The translations under genes were made by a program, and so were the position numbers. A stretch of 64,000 nucleotides of DNA, from assembly GCF_000716785.1 (NCBI RefSeq), contig NZ_JNYY01000008.1, forward strand, positions 1 to 64,000, in the 5' to 3' direction. This DNA is from Amycolatopsis vancoresmycina. Its GTDB lineage: Bacteria; Actinomycetota; Actinomycetes; Mycobacteriales; Pseudonocardiaceae. Shown piece after piece: positions 10,376-18,348 of this stretch; within the stretch, counting starts at the first letter, position 1; each line of letters begins with the position of its first letter. The notes beneath the pieces were generated by a model, which had not been told where the DNA came from, searched no databases, and saw only the letters and a list, made by a program, of their open reading frames with translations.

Positions 10376-11221
10376 TCAGCGGTCCCCGACGATCACCCGG
10401 TACAAGGCAGCCATGTCCTCGTCGCCGTACCCGGCCTCGACCGCCGCCTCCAGGTGGGCCAGCACCGCCTTCGCGCCCGCCACGTCGACGTCGTCGCCGG
10501 CCGCCGCCACGACCAGGCCGGCGTCCTTCGCCGCCAGGCTCGCCGGGAACGCCGGCGGGTATTCGCCCGCCAGCATCGCGCCGCCCTTCACGTGGGCGTA
10601 GCCGACGTCGAGGCCGCCGCCCTTGATCGTCTCCAGGAACAGGGCCGGGTCCAGGCCGAGTGCCCGGGCCAGGCCCAGGCTCTCCGCCGTTGCGTTGGTC
10701 AGCGCGAGCACCCACGCGTTCATCACGAGCTTCAGGCGGCTGCCTCGGCCCGCGGGGCCGAGCCAGATCGTGCGCATGCCGACCGCGTCGAACACCGGCG
10801 TCGCCGCCGGCCGGGACTCCTCCGGCCCCGAGCCCAGCACCAGCAGCTGGGCCTGCTCCGCCGGCTGACGGGTGCCGAGCACCGGCGCGTCCACGAACAC
10901 CACGCCCGCCTTCTCCGCCATCGCGGCCAGCCGGTCGGTCCAGTCGATGCCGACCGTGCTCATCTGCAGCCACAACGTCCCCGAAGCGGGCGAAGCAGCC
11001 TCGAACGCTTCGGCAACCGCTGGGCCGTCGGCGAGCATCGTGACGAGGATGTCCGCGCCCTCGGCCGCGGCAGCTGCGGAGGAAGCCACCGTCGCCACGT
11101 CGGACAGGGGCTCGGCCTTGGCGCGGGTCCGGTTCCAGACCCGGACGTCGAGGCCCGCCTTGGCGACGTTGGCGGCCATCGGAGCGCCCATGATCCCGGT
11201 GCCGAGAAACGCGACAGTCAT
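10376..11221 (-). CDS. NAD(P)-dependent oxidoreductase, 3-hydroxyisobutyrate dehydrogenase family
   Basis: 281 residues. The N-terminal dinucleotide-binding motif is FLGTGIMGAPMAANVAKAGL (GxGxMG). The family substrate motif (DAPVLGTRQPAE, equivalent to DAPVSGG), the GRGSRLKLVMNAW helix with the catalytic Lys, and the KDAGLVVAAA region are present. It belongs to the beta-hydroxyacid dehydrogenase / GLYR / imine-reductase-like group; the actual substrate cannot be read from the sequence. It is transcribed alone or with the VOC protein 37 bases upstream. Confidence 0.85.
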   Translation of the reverse strand: MTVAFLGTGIMGAPMAANVAKAGLDVRVWNRTRAKAEPLSDVATVASSAAAAAEGADILVTMLADGPAVAEAFEAASPASGTLWLQMSTVGIDWTDRLAAMAEKAGVVFVDAPVLGTRQPAEQAQLLVLGSGPEESRPAATPVFDAVGMRTIWLGPAGRGSRLKLVMNAWVLALTNATAESLGLARALGLDPALFLETIKGGGLDVGYAHVKGGAMLAGEYPPAFPASLAAKDAGLVVAAAGDDVDVAGAKAVLAHLEAAVEAGYGDEDMAALYRVIVGDR

Positions 11222-11258
11222 GCCGCCATCGTGGCCGACGCCGAGCGGGCTCGCGCGC

Positions 11259-11636
11259 TCAGTAGTCGCCGAGCAGGCAGAACGGGTGGCCCGCCGGATC
11301 GGCGTAGACGCGCCAGCCGCGGCCGCCGAGGTCCGGGTCGAGCAGCCGGCCGCCGTTGGCCAGCACCTGGTGGTGGGACTCGCGGAGATCGTCGACCTCG
11401 AAGTCGAGGTGGAACTGCTGCGGGAACGCCGGGTCCGGCCAGCGCGGCGGCTGGTGGCCGTACGCCCGCTGGAAGCCCAGCACCAGCTCGTTCACGTGCA
11501 GGGTGGACCAGTCGTCGTCGACCCGCCACCGCGGGTCGGGCCGGTCCACCTCGCCGCCGAGCAGGGCCTGGTAGAAGCGGGCGAGCACGAGCGGTTCCGG
11601 ACAGTCCAAGACGATGCACTGCAGCGTCGCGGGCAC
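11259..11636 (-). CDS. VOC (glyoxalase/bleomycin resistance) family protein
   Basis: 125 residues, a single two-module VOC fold: LQCIVLDCPEPLVLARFYQA opens the first beta-alpha-beta unit, QQFHLDFEVDDLRESHHQV the second, and VYADPAGHPFCLL is the characteristic ending. The metal-ligand positions (His in FHLDFEV, Glu near the C-terminus) are only partly conserved, as in the actinomycete glyoxalase-like group. No specific substrate can be assigned. It lies 37 bases upstream of the 3-hydroxyisobutyrate dehydrogenase homolog on the same strand. Confidence 0.85.
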   Translation of the reverse strand: MPATLQCIVLDCPEPLVLARFYQALLGGEVDRPDPRWRVDDDWSTLHVNELVLGFQRAYGHQPPRWPDPAFPQQFHLDFEVDDLRESHHQVLANGGRLLDPDLGGRGWRVYADPAGHPFCLLGDY

Positions 11637-11781
11637 GGGTTCGCCTCCTGCCGTCGCTGCGGCCCTCCCCGGTTCCGGGCCGACTCGAAGGGGGAAAGTT
11701 TACGAACCCCGATGATCTTGGCCACCCCGGCCCGCACTCCGGGTGAACGGTGTTCTGCCTCAAGCCCTCGGCACGCCGTGC

Positions 11782-13197
11782 TCACCGCCCGCGGATCGTC
11801 CGGCGCAGCTTCGGGACGCGCTCGGCGAGGGTCCGCTCGGCCCCGCGCTGGGTGGGCTCGTAGTAGTCCCGGCCCACCAGGTCGTCCGGCGGGTACTGCT
11901 GGGCCAGCACCCCCTCGGGCACGTCGTGCGGGTACCGGTAGCCCTGCGCGTTGCCCAGTTTCTTCGCGCCCGCGTAGTGCCCGTCGCGCAGGTGCGGCGG
12001 GACCGTGCCGGCCAGCCCCGCGCGGACGTCCGCGAGCGCGGCGTCGATGCCCTTGATCACCGCGTTGGACTTCGGCGCGGTGGCCAGGTGCACGGTCGCC
12101 TGCGCTAGGGCCAGCCTGCCCTCCGGCATGCCGATGAACTGCACCGCGTGCGCGGCCGCGACCGCCGACTGCAGTGCCGTGGGGTCGGCCATCCCGATGT
12201 CCTCGCTCGCGTGCACCACCAGCCGCCGCGCGAGGAACCGCGGGTCCTCCCCCGCCTCGATCATCCGGGCCAGGTAGTGCAGTGCGGCGTCCACATCGGA
12301 CCCGCGGATCGACTTGATGAACGCGCTGATCACGTCGTAGTGCTGGTCGCCGTCGCGGTCGTAGCGCACCGCCGCCTTGTCCACTGTGGACTCGACGATG
12401 GGCAGGTCGATCGTCTTCGCCTCGGTGGCCGACGCCGCGTCCGCTGCCGCCTCCAGCGCGGTGAGCGCACGGCGCGCGTCCCCGCCCGCGAGCCGGACGA
12501 GGTGGGCGCGGGCGTCCTCGGTCAGGGTCAGCTCGCCGCCGAGGCCGCGCTCGTCGGCCAGGGCGCGCTCGAGCAGCGCCGTGATGTCGTCGTCGGTGAG
12601 CGGCCGCAGCTGCAGCACCAGCGACCGCGACAGCAGCGGCGAGACGACGGAGAACGACGGGTTCTCGGTGGTCGCCGCGACCAGCAGCACCGTGCGGTCC
12701 TCGACCGCGCCGAGCAGCGCGTCTTGCTGGGTCTTGGAGAACCGGTGCACCTCATCGATGAACAGCACGGTGTTCTCGGCGTTGTACTGGCGGCGCCGCC
12801 GGGCCTCCTCGATGACCCCGCGCACCTCCTTCACGCCCGCCGAGAGCGCCGACATCGCGACGAACCGGCGGCCGGTGGCGATCGAGACGAGGTTGGCCAG
12901 CGTCGTCTTGCCCGTGCCCGGCGGGCCGTAGAGCAGCACCGACGCCGGCGCGGCGCCTTCGACCAGCCGCCGCAGCGGAGCCCCTTCGCGCAGCAGGTGC
13001 TGCTGGCCGACGACCTCGTCGAGCGAACGCGGCCGCATCCGCACGGCCAGCGGCGAGCTGGCCGGGTCGGCCTGCGGTTCCGCGCCCGCGTTCGACCCCG
13101 TGCGCTCCGGCGGAGGCGCGATGTCGGCGTTCGCTCGATGGGATGCCGGCTCCGCGGAGAAGAGTGCGTCGCCGGGGAAGAGCTCGTCCTGTGCCAC
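11782..13197 (-). CDS. rarA: Replication-associated recombination protein A (MgsA/RarA AAA+ ATPase)
   Basis: About 471 residues. A variable N-terminus is followed by PLAVRMRPRSLDEVVGQQHL, the usual opening of the RarA core. Walker A is LLYGPPGTGKTTLANL, Walker B VLFIDEVHRFSKTQQD, with sensor motifs in VLLVAATTENPSFSV. The C-terminal oligomerisation region (VVHASEDIGMADPTALQ and GMPEGRLALAQATVHLA) is complete. The protein acts at stalled replication forks. GTG at 13197 is taken as start; GTG at 13221 adds eight residues and cannot be excluded. In mycobacteria the ortholog Rv2559c lies in the same neighbourhood. Confidence 0.93.
   Translation of the reverse strand: MAQDELFPGDALFSAEPASHRANADIAPPPERTGSNAGAEPQADPASSPLAVRMRPRSLDEVVGQQHLLREGAPLRRLVEGAAPASVLLYGPPGTGKTTLANLVSIATGRRFVAMSALSAGVKEVRGVIEEARRRRQYNAENTVLFIDEVHRFSKTQQDALLGAVEDRTVLLVAATTENPSFSVVSPLLSRSLVLQLRPLTDDDITALLERALADERGLGGELTLTEDARAHLVRLAGGDARRALTALEAAADAASATEAKTIDLPIVESTVDKAAVRYDRDGDQHYDVISAFIKSIRGSDVDAALHYLARMIEAGEDPRFLARRLVVHASEDIGMADPTALQSAVAAAHAVQFIGMPEGRLALAQATVHLATAPKSNAVIKGIDAALADVRAGLAGTVPPHLRDGHYAGAKKLGNAQGYRYPHDVPEGVLAQQYPPDDLVGRDYYEPTQRGAERTLAERVPKLRRTIRGR
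12379..12391 (-). repeat. GTCCACWGTGGAC palindrome inside rarA
   Basis: A perfect copy reading, in the gene's frame, TCC-ACA-GTG-GAC (Ser-Thr-Val-Asp). Together with the preceding bases it also gives TTGTCCACT on the plus strand, one base from the actinobacterial DnaA box TTGTCCACA. Confidence 0.8.
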
Positions 13198-13274
13198 ACC
13201 GATGACGTTAACCGAAGCCACCGACAGAACCGCTTGCCCCGGTCCCCGGATCGGCGCTACCGTCGTGCTGACCG

Positions 13275-13302
13275 GTTGACCGAAAGTGCGAATCCGGTCA
13301 AC
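13275..13302. promoter_or_regulatory. Inverted-repeat operator candidate upstream of TetR/P450
   Basis: GTTGACCG (13275-13282) and CGGTCAAC (13295-13302) are exact inverted 8-bp arms around a 12-base spacer. They sit in the 143-bp divergent gap between rarA and the TetR gene, 39 bases before the TetR start. TTGACC at 13276 could also serve as a -35 element. TetR autoregulation is the likely use (inference). Confidence 0.5.
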
Positions 13303-13340
13303 ACGTCAAACACTCAACGAACCCGCAGGTGGACGACCGC

Positions 13341-14036
13341 ATGAGCCATCCCAACCGCGAGCGCGCCGACCGGATCCTGGACGCGGCGGGCGAGCTGCTG
13401 CTGCGCATGGGCTACCGCAAGGTGGCGGTGGACGACATCGCGCGCGCGGTCGGCATCGGCAAGGGCACCGTCTACCTGCACTGGCGCAACAAGGAACTGC
13501 TGTTCCAGGCGTTGATGATGCGCGAATCGGCCGACCTGACCGACGAGGTCCTGCAGGCGATCAAGGCCGACCCGGCGATGATCCTGCCGCACCGGATGAT
13601 CCCCGGGTCGTTCCTGATCACGCACCGCCGTCCGCTGGTGATGGCGATGCTGCGCGGCAACGCCGAGATGTTCGGCTCGCTCGGCGACCTCGCCCTGCAC
13701 AAGCAGCAGGACGAACTGCGCGCGCAGTTCGAGGAAACCATGCTGCGGCACGGGCTGATCCGCGCGGACGTGCCGAACCTGAGCTACGCGCTCAGCGCCT
13801 CGACGCTCGGCTTCTACCTGGGCGACACGCTTTCGCACGAGTTCGAGGGCGTTCCCCTCGAAGAGAAGGCGGCCGTCCTCGCGCACGTGATCCGCACCGC
13901 GTTCGAACCGGCCGGGGAGCCCGATCCCGGCGCGGTCGCGGAGGTGGCGGCGGAACTGGGCTCGGCGCTCGAGGAGCTCGTCGCGGGCTACCGCAACGGG
14001 ATCTACGCACACGATCCCACCAGGTCACCCGGGTAG
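13341..14036 (+). CDS. TetR/AcrR family transcriptional regulator
   Basis: 231 residues. The N-terminal HTH is textbook TetR: RADRILDAAGELLLRMGYRK, VAVDDIARAVGIGKGTVYLHW, RNKELLFQAL. The C-terminal domain contains HRMIPGSFLITHRRPLVMAML and a long helical dimerisation region. ATG at 13341 is chosen because GCAGGTGG lies about ten bases upstream; GTG at 13329 falls within that site. It is encoded 32 bases before the P450 on the same strand, so the likely target is its own TetR-P450(-phosphoesterase) unit via the repeat at 13275-13302. Confidence 0.88.
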   Translation: MSHPNRERADRILDAAGELLLRMGYRKVAVDDIARAVGIGKGTVYLHWRNKELLFQALMMRESADLTDEVLQAIKADPAMILPHRMIPGSFLITHRRPLVMAMLRGNAEMFGSLGDLALHKQQDELRAQFEETMLRHGLIRADVPNLSYALSASTLGFYLGDTLSHEFEGVPLEEKAAVLAHVIRTAFEPAGEPDPGAVAEVAAELGSALEELVAGYRNGIYAHDPTRSPG

Positions 14037-14068
14037 CTCCCGGGGCTGCACAGGGGAAAGGGGCGGAA

Positions 14069-15280
14069 ATGACCACCACACTCGCCGATACCTGGGGACT
14101 CCACGAATCCCAGTTCTGGCTGCGGGGGAAGCAGCCGGAGAAGCAGGTCGAGTTCGCCGCGGAACTGGGGATGTGGAACGTCTACGGGCACCCGGAGGCC
14201 GAGGGGATCCTCCGCGACCCGGCGACGTTCTCGTCCGACACGTCCCGCCTGGTGCCGAAGGAGATGATGCCGGAACTCGACGAGGACGCGCTCGCGGCGG
14301 GCAGCATCCTGCAGCTGGATCCGCCGCTGCACAACAAGATGCGCAAGCTCGTCAGCCGCGCGTTCACGCCGAAGGTGGTGGCGGACCTCGAGCCGCGGAT
14401 CGCCGCGATCACCCGCGAGCTGCTCGACACCGCCCCCGGCGGCGGCCGGCTGGAGCTGGTGGCCGACCTGGCCTACCCGCTGCCGGTGATCGTGATCGCC
14501 GAGCTGCTGGGCGTCCCGGCGAGCGACCGGTACCTGTTCAAAGGCTGGGTGGACCGCATGTTCGAGTCCGCCGACCAGGTTTCGCTGGTGAAGCAGGACG
14601 AGAAGCAGGGTGAAGCGATCAAGAAGTCCCTGGAAGGCCAGAAGGCGCTCATCGACTACCTGGGCGGGCACGTCGACGAGCGGCGCAAGCAGCCGCGCGA
14701 GGACCTGCTGACGAAGCTGGTCGAGGCCGAGCTGGACGGCGAACGGCTGTCCCGCGCCGAAGTCGTCAACTTCGCGAACATCCTGCTGCTGGCCGGCCAC
14801 ATCACCACCACGATGCTGCTCGGCAACGTGGTGCTGTGCCTGGACACCTACCCGGAGTGGGACGAGCGGGCGCGCGCCGACCGGGCGCTCGTGCCGCCGG
14901 TGATCGAGGAGTCGCTGCGGTTCCTCACGCCGTTCGCGGCGGTCGGCCGCACGACGATGCGGGAGGCGGAGGTCGGCGGCGTCACCGTGCCGGCCGACCA
15001 GATGCTGCTGGTGTGGGTGGCGGCGGCCAACCGGGACGAGCGGGTGTTCGCCGACCCGGGCCGGTTCGACCCGCTGCGCGACCCCAACCCGCACCTGGCG
15101 TTCGGCCGCGGCATCCACTTCTGCATCGGCGCACCGCTCGCGCGGCTGGAAGGGCGGGTGGCGCTGGACATCCTGTTCGACCGCTACCCGGCGTTGCGCA
15201 CGATCCCGGGTGAGCCGCCGAAGTTCCAGGTCAACCCGAACATGACGGGCGTGCGCGAGCTGCCGCTCACCGTGGGGTGA
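14069..15280 (+). CDS. Cytochrome P450
   Basis: 403 residues, typical for soluble bacterial P450s. The heme-ligand loop FGRGIHFCIGAPLAR places the thiolate at Cys352. The K-helix ExxR is IEESLRF. The I-helix reads LLLAGHITTTM (about 240-250), where most P450s have AG-x-(E/D)-T; the acidic proton-relay residue is replaced by Ile while the Thr remains. GGGGAAAGGGGCGGAA precedes the ATG. The substrate is unknown. Its position behind a TetR gene rather than in a biosynthetic cluster suggests inducible oxidation of a small molecule. Confidence 0.93.
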   Translation: MTTTLADTWGLHESQFWLRGKQPEKQVEFAAELGMWNVYGHPEAEGILRDPATFSSDTSRLVPKEMMPELDEDALAAGSILQLDPPLHNKMRKLVSRAFTPKVVADLEPRIAAITRELLDTAPGGGRLELVADLAYPLPVIVIAELLGVPASDRYLFKGWVDRMFESADQVSLVKQDEKQGEAIKKSLEGQKALIDYLGGHVDERRKQPREDLLTKLVEAELDGERLSRAEVVNFANILLLAGHITTTMLLGNVVLCLDTYPEWDERARADRALVPPVIEESLRFLTPFAAVGRTTMREAEVGGVTVPADQMLLVWVAAANRDERVFADPGRFDPLRDPNPHLAFGRGIHFCIGAPLARLEGRVALDILFDRYPALRTIPGEPPKFQVNPNMTGVRELPLTVG

Positions 15281-15288
15281 CGGCGTTG

Positions 15289-15318
15289 CGCCCTGGGCGA
15301 AATCCCTCGCCCGGGGCG
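15289..15318 (+). terminator. GC hairpin after the P450 gene
   Basis: CGCCCTGGGCG (15289-15299) pairs with CGCCCGGGGCG (15308-15318) with one mismatch and an 8-base loop, starting 9 bases past the P450 stop. It may terminate or attenuate transcription into the phosphoesterase gene. Confidence 0.45.
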
Positions 15319-15342
15319 CGGCCCGTGCCCGATGGTGGGGCG

Positions 15343-16071
15343 GTGAACGTGGCCGTGCTGTCCGACATCCACGGGGTGCTGCCGGCGCTGGAGGCGGTCC
15401 TGGCGGAGCCGGACGTCCGGGCGGCGGACCGGATCGTGCTGCTGGGCGACGTGCTGGCCGGGCCGATGCCGGTCGAGACCCTCGAACGGCTGCAGGAGCT
15501 CGGCGACCGCGCGGTGTGGGTCCGCGGCAACGCCGACCGCGAGCTGGCGGAATCGGCCCGCACCGGCGGCTCGTTCGTCCCGGACCCGATCTTCCCGTGG
15601 ACGGCGCGGCAGCTGCGTCCGGCCGACCTGCCGCTGCTGGACGCGCTGCCGCTGACCGTCACGCTGGGCGAAGTGCTCTTCTGCCACGCCACCCCGCGCA
15701 ACGACACCGAGATCGTGCTGGTGGACTCGCCCCCGGAGCGCTGGGCGGAGGTGCTGGCGGGCGTTTCCGCGCCGACGGTGGTGTGCGGACACACGCACAT
15801 GCAGTTCGCCCGGTTCGCCGACCGGCGGCTGGTGGTGAACCCGGGCAGCGTCGGGATGCCTTACGGGGCAAGGGGTGCGCACTGGGCCCTGCTCGGCGAC
15901 GGCGTCCAGCTGCGGCGCACGGAGTACGACACCGAGGCGGCGTGCCGGTTCCTCGCTTCACGGTCGGCATACCCGGACATCGAGGAGTGGGCGGACTACT
16001 TCGTCCGCAACCCGGCTTCGGACGTGGAGGCGCTGCGGGTGTTCAGCGGGCGCGGAACGAGTTCCACATGA
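15343..16071 (+). CDS. Metallophosphoesterase (calcineurin-like, YfcE/MJ0936-type)
   Basis: 242 residues. All signature metal-binding blocks of the calcineurin-like fold are present: VAVLSDIHG (DxH), VLLGDVLAG (GD), VWVRGNADRE (GNxD in place of GNHD), LFCHATP, and VVCGHTHMQF (GHxH). VNPGSVGMP is typical of the YfcE/MJ0936 subgroup. It should hydrolyse a small phosphodiester or phosphomonoester; the substrate is unknown. GTG at 15343 follows GGTGGGG. The 3' end overlaps the convergent SGNH hydrolase gene by 29 bases. Confidence 0.88.
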   Translation: MNVAVLSDIHGVLPALEAVLAEPDVRAADRIVLLGDVLAGPMPVETLERLQELGDRAVWVRGNADRELAESARTGGSFVPDPIFPWTARQLRPADLPLLDALPLTVTLGEVLFCHATPRNDTEIVLVDSPPERWAEVLAGVSAPTVVCGHTHMQFARFADRRLVVNPGSVGMPYGARGAHWALLGDGVQLRRTEYDTEAACRFLASRSAYPDIEEWADYFVRNPASDVEALRVFSGRGTSST

Positions 16072-16882
16072 TCACCGCGGCGTAGGGCAGGAATTCGCGG
16101 CCGCGGCGCCACAGCCACGGGATGCCCTTGAGCACCAGCCACCCCACGTGCCCCGCGGTGCTCGGCTGGACCCCGCCGCTGCAGGTGAGGCTCACCGGTT
16201 CCGGCACGGCGAACCCGGCTTCGGCGAGCAGCCCGGTGAAGCCGTTCGCGAGCATGCGGTGGCCCAGTTCGGAGGGGTGCAGCCGGTCGACGCTCCAGGA
16301 CGCCAGGTCGTAGGCGCCGGGCAGCCGCGCGAGATCGAGGCAGGGCACGCCTTCCCCGGCGACGACCTCGTCGATGGCCGCGTTGAGCTCGGCGACGCGG
16401 GCGCTGAGGGCGCGTTTCAGCGACTGCGGGAGGCGGAAGACCTTGCTGTGGTCGTGGAACCGGACGGGCACGACGGTGGTGCCGTGTTCCCGGAGCCCGC
16501 GGATCACCCCGGTGAGATCGGCGGCGATGCGCGCGGCGTCGAAGTCCGGCCGCAGGGTGTCGTTCATCCCGGCGACGACGAGCGCCACATCGGGCCGGTG
16601 CGCCACGGCGGCGGGCACCTGTTCGGTGAGCACGCACCGCATCCGCGCCCCGGCGAAGGAGGGGTTCAGGTAGCCGTCGGGCGCCACCCCGAGCGCGGCG
16701 GCGACCAGCGGGCCGACCCCCCGCCAGCCGGCCCGCCGGGGAAGCGGATCCCCGAGGCCGACAGCGGTGGAGTCACCGAGCACGACCAGCCGCCGCGCCG
16801 CCCTGGGCTGCAGCGGCGGAACCGCGGCCAGCGGGGGCCGGCGGCCGGGCTCGGGGAGTTCGGGGGTGACATCGACGCTCAT
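16043..16882 (-). CDS. SGNH/GDSL family hydrolase (esterase-like)
   Basis: About 279 residues. Block I is LVVLGDSTAVGLGD with the nucleophilic Ser (GDS). ALVVAGMNDTLRP is block III (GxND). The catalytic His/Asp pair lies in SVDRLHPSELGH (block V, DxxH). No signal peptide is seen, so it is likely cytoplasmic. Several in-frame starts exist: ATG at 16882 is used because it begins just before the conserved region, while ATG at 16903 and GTG at 16954 would add a non-conserved leader. The substrate, probably an acyl or acetyl ester, is unknown. Confidence 0.85.
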   Translation of the reverse strand: MSVDVTPELPEPGRRPPLAAVPPLQPRAARRLVVLGDSTAVGLGDPLPRRAGWRGVGPLVAAALGVAPDGYLNPSFAGARMRCVLTEQVPAAVAHRPDVALVVAGMNDTLRPDFDAARIAADLTGVIRGLREHGTTVVPVRFHDHSKVFRLPQSLKRALSARVAELNAAIDEVVAGEGVPCLDLARLPGAYDLASWSVDRLHPSELGHRMLANGFTGLLAEAGFAVPEPVSLTCSGGVQPSTAGHVGWLVLKGIPWLWRRGREFLPYAAVIMWNSFRAR

Positions 16883-16999
16883 CACGGTCACGCTGACGAC
16901 CATCGGCCACGCAGGCTCACAGGCGGTGAGGTCGAGGTAACGCGCCTGCGACACCGGGCCTAATTCTTGACGCGGACCTCACGGGCACCGGCCACCGGC

Positions 17000-17052
17000 G
17001 TCGCGAATGACTCATTCGGGACACCAGCGGTCCCGAATGAGTCATTCGCGAC
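17000..17052 (-). terminator. 23-bp perfect palindromic hairpin
   Basis: The arm at 17000-17022 is the exact reverse complement of 17030-17052, with a 7-base loop (ACCAGCG). Each arm contains the smaller palindrome-like core ATGACTCAT. It starts 33 bases after the APH-like gene's stop, so it can terminate that transcript. The high arm identity and AT-containing core, unlike ordinary GC stems nearby, suggest a dispersed palindromic repeat unit. Confidence 0.6.
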
Positions 17053-17084
17053 CTTCGGGTGCCGCCGCCCCGCCGCCTCGGGCC

Positions 17085-18269
17085 TCAGCGGAACGCCGGG
17101 TAGAACGCCAGGTCGGCGTGCGGTCCCAGCCGTGCCGCCAGGGCCGCCGCCACGCGGGCCGCGAACTCCGGCACCGCCGTCATCCGGACGTATCCCGCGT
17201 GCTTCGCCAGATCCCGCCACCACGTCACGAACGCCGCCTCGCGGCTCACCGGGGCCGCGTGGCGGGACAGGTTCAGCGCGCCCAGCTCCTCGCCCGTGAT
17301 CAGCCAGACCCGCAGCAGCTCGCTGGCCGTCAGGTGGGTTGCCAGCACCTCGTCGTCGGCGAAGGCCGGCCAGATGCCCACCACCTCCGCGCGCCAGGCC
17401 GCGATCATCGCTTCGCTCATGCCCGCCGGGAGGGCCAGTGCGTCCGGCCAGCTCGCGAACGGCAACCGCAGGTGGGCCGCGTCGACCAGGGCCGAGCGGA
17501 CGCAGCCGTACTCGAAGTCGAGGAACCGGACGCCCTGGCCCGTCACCAAGTTGTTGTCCGGGCTGAGCTCGACCGGGCTGAACGCCCGGAAGCCCGCCGA
17601 CCGCGACTGCTCCAGCGCCGCCGTCACCTGGGCGCGGACCTCGTCCGGCACCGGGATGCCCAGACGCTCCTGGATCAGGGACGGCACCCGCGCGCACAGC
17701 TCGTCGACGCCGCCGGAATCGCTCTTCGCCGGGCCGCCGAGGCGACGCAGCAACGCGTTGAAGTCCGCTTCGCGCCCCGCCGTGTTCGCGTGCAGGCGGC
17801 CCAGGGACCGGGCCCAGGACAGCAGGGCGCGCTCGGCCGCGCGGGAGTCGCGGGCGTAGAGCTTGTCCTCCAGCGTCGGCGTGCGGCCCAGGTCCTCCAG
17901 GACCAGCACGCGGTCGCGGCCGTCGTGGGCCAGCAGCTCCGGGCACATCCGCTCGTCCGGGGACAGCGCCGTGAACAGCTGGTAGCTGACCGCCTCCTGG
18001 GCGAACGGGTCGGCGCCCGCCGCCGGCTGGTCCGGGTAGTGCTTGATCACCAGTGTGCGCGGCAGCGCGAAGGACGACGACACCACTCTCGCGCGGACCA
18101 CCGTCGCCGGCCCGCTGCCCGCGAGGTCCTCCGGCGCGACCAGGGTGATCGGACTGCCGAACCGGCGCGAGAGAACGGACTCGCCCGCCGCGACCGCCGC
18201 GGCGACGGCGAGCTGCTCGGCTCCTGCCCCGACCCCAGCGTCGCCGGTGGAGGAGGTGTCGACTGTCAT
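17085..18269 (-). CDS. APH/aminoglycoside-phosphotransferase-fold protein with degenerate catalytic loop
   Basis: 394 residues with the APH/choline-kinase fold. TLVIKHYPDQ gives the nucleotide-binding Lys, RVLVLEDLGRTPTLEDKL the hinge, and VRFLDFEYGCVRSALVDAAH the metal-binding DFE segment. The catalytic loop, normally HGDLHxxN, reads FSPVELSPDNN: the His is Pro and the catalytic Asp is Glu, while the metal-binding Asn is retained. It may therefore be a weak kinase or a pseudokinase. ATG at 18269 is the start closest to conserved sequence. No antibiotic-resistance role can be inferred. Confidence 0.82.
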   Translation of the reverse strand: MTVDTSSTGDAGVGAGAEQLAVAAAVAAGESVLSRRFGSPITLVAPEDLAGSGPATVVRARVVSSSFALPRTLVIKHYPDQPAAGADPFAQEAVSYQLFTALSPDERMCPELLAHDGRDRVLVLEDLGRTPTLEDKLYARDSRAAERALLSWARSLGRLHANTAGREADFNALLRRLGGPAKSDSGGVDELCARVPSLIQERLGIPVPDEVRAQVTAALEQSRSAGFRAFSPVELSPDNNLVTGQGVRFLDFEYGCVRSALVDAAHLRLPFASWPDALALPAGMSEAMIAAWRAEVVGIWPAFADDEVLATHLTASELLRVWLITGEELGALNLSRHAAPVSREAAFVTWWRDLAKHAGYVRMTAVPEFAARVAAALAARLGPHADLAFYPAFR

Positions 18270-18348
18270 TGTCACCGACCCTACTCGTGACTGAGCAACC
18301 ATGACTACTGACATCCGGACAGAAAGGCGCAACCCGCCCGGACCCGGG

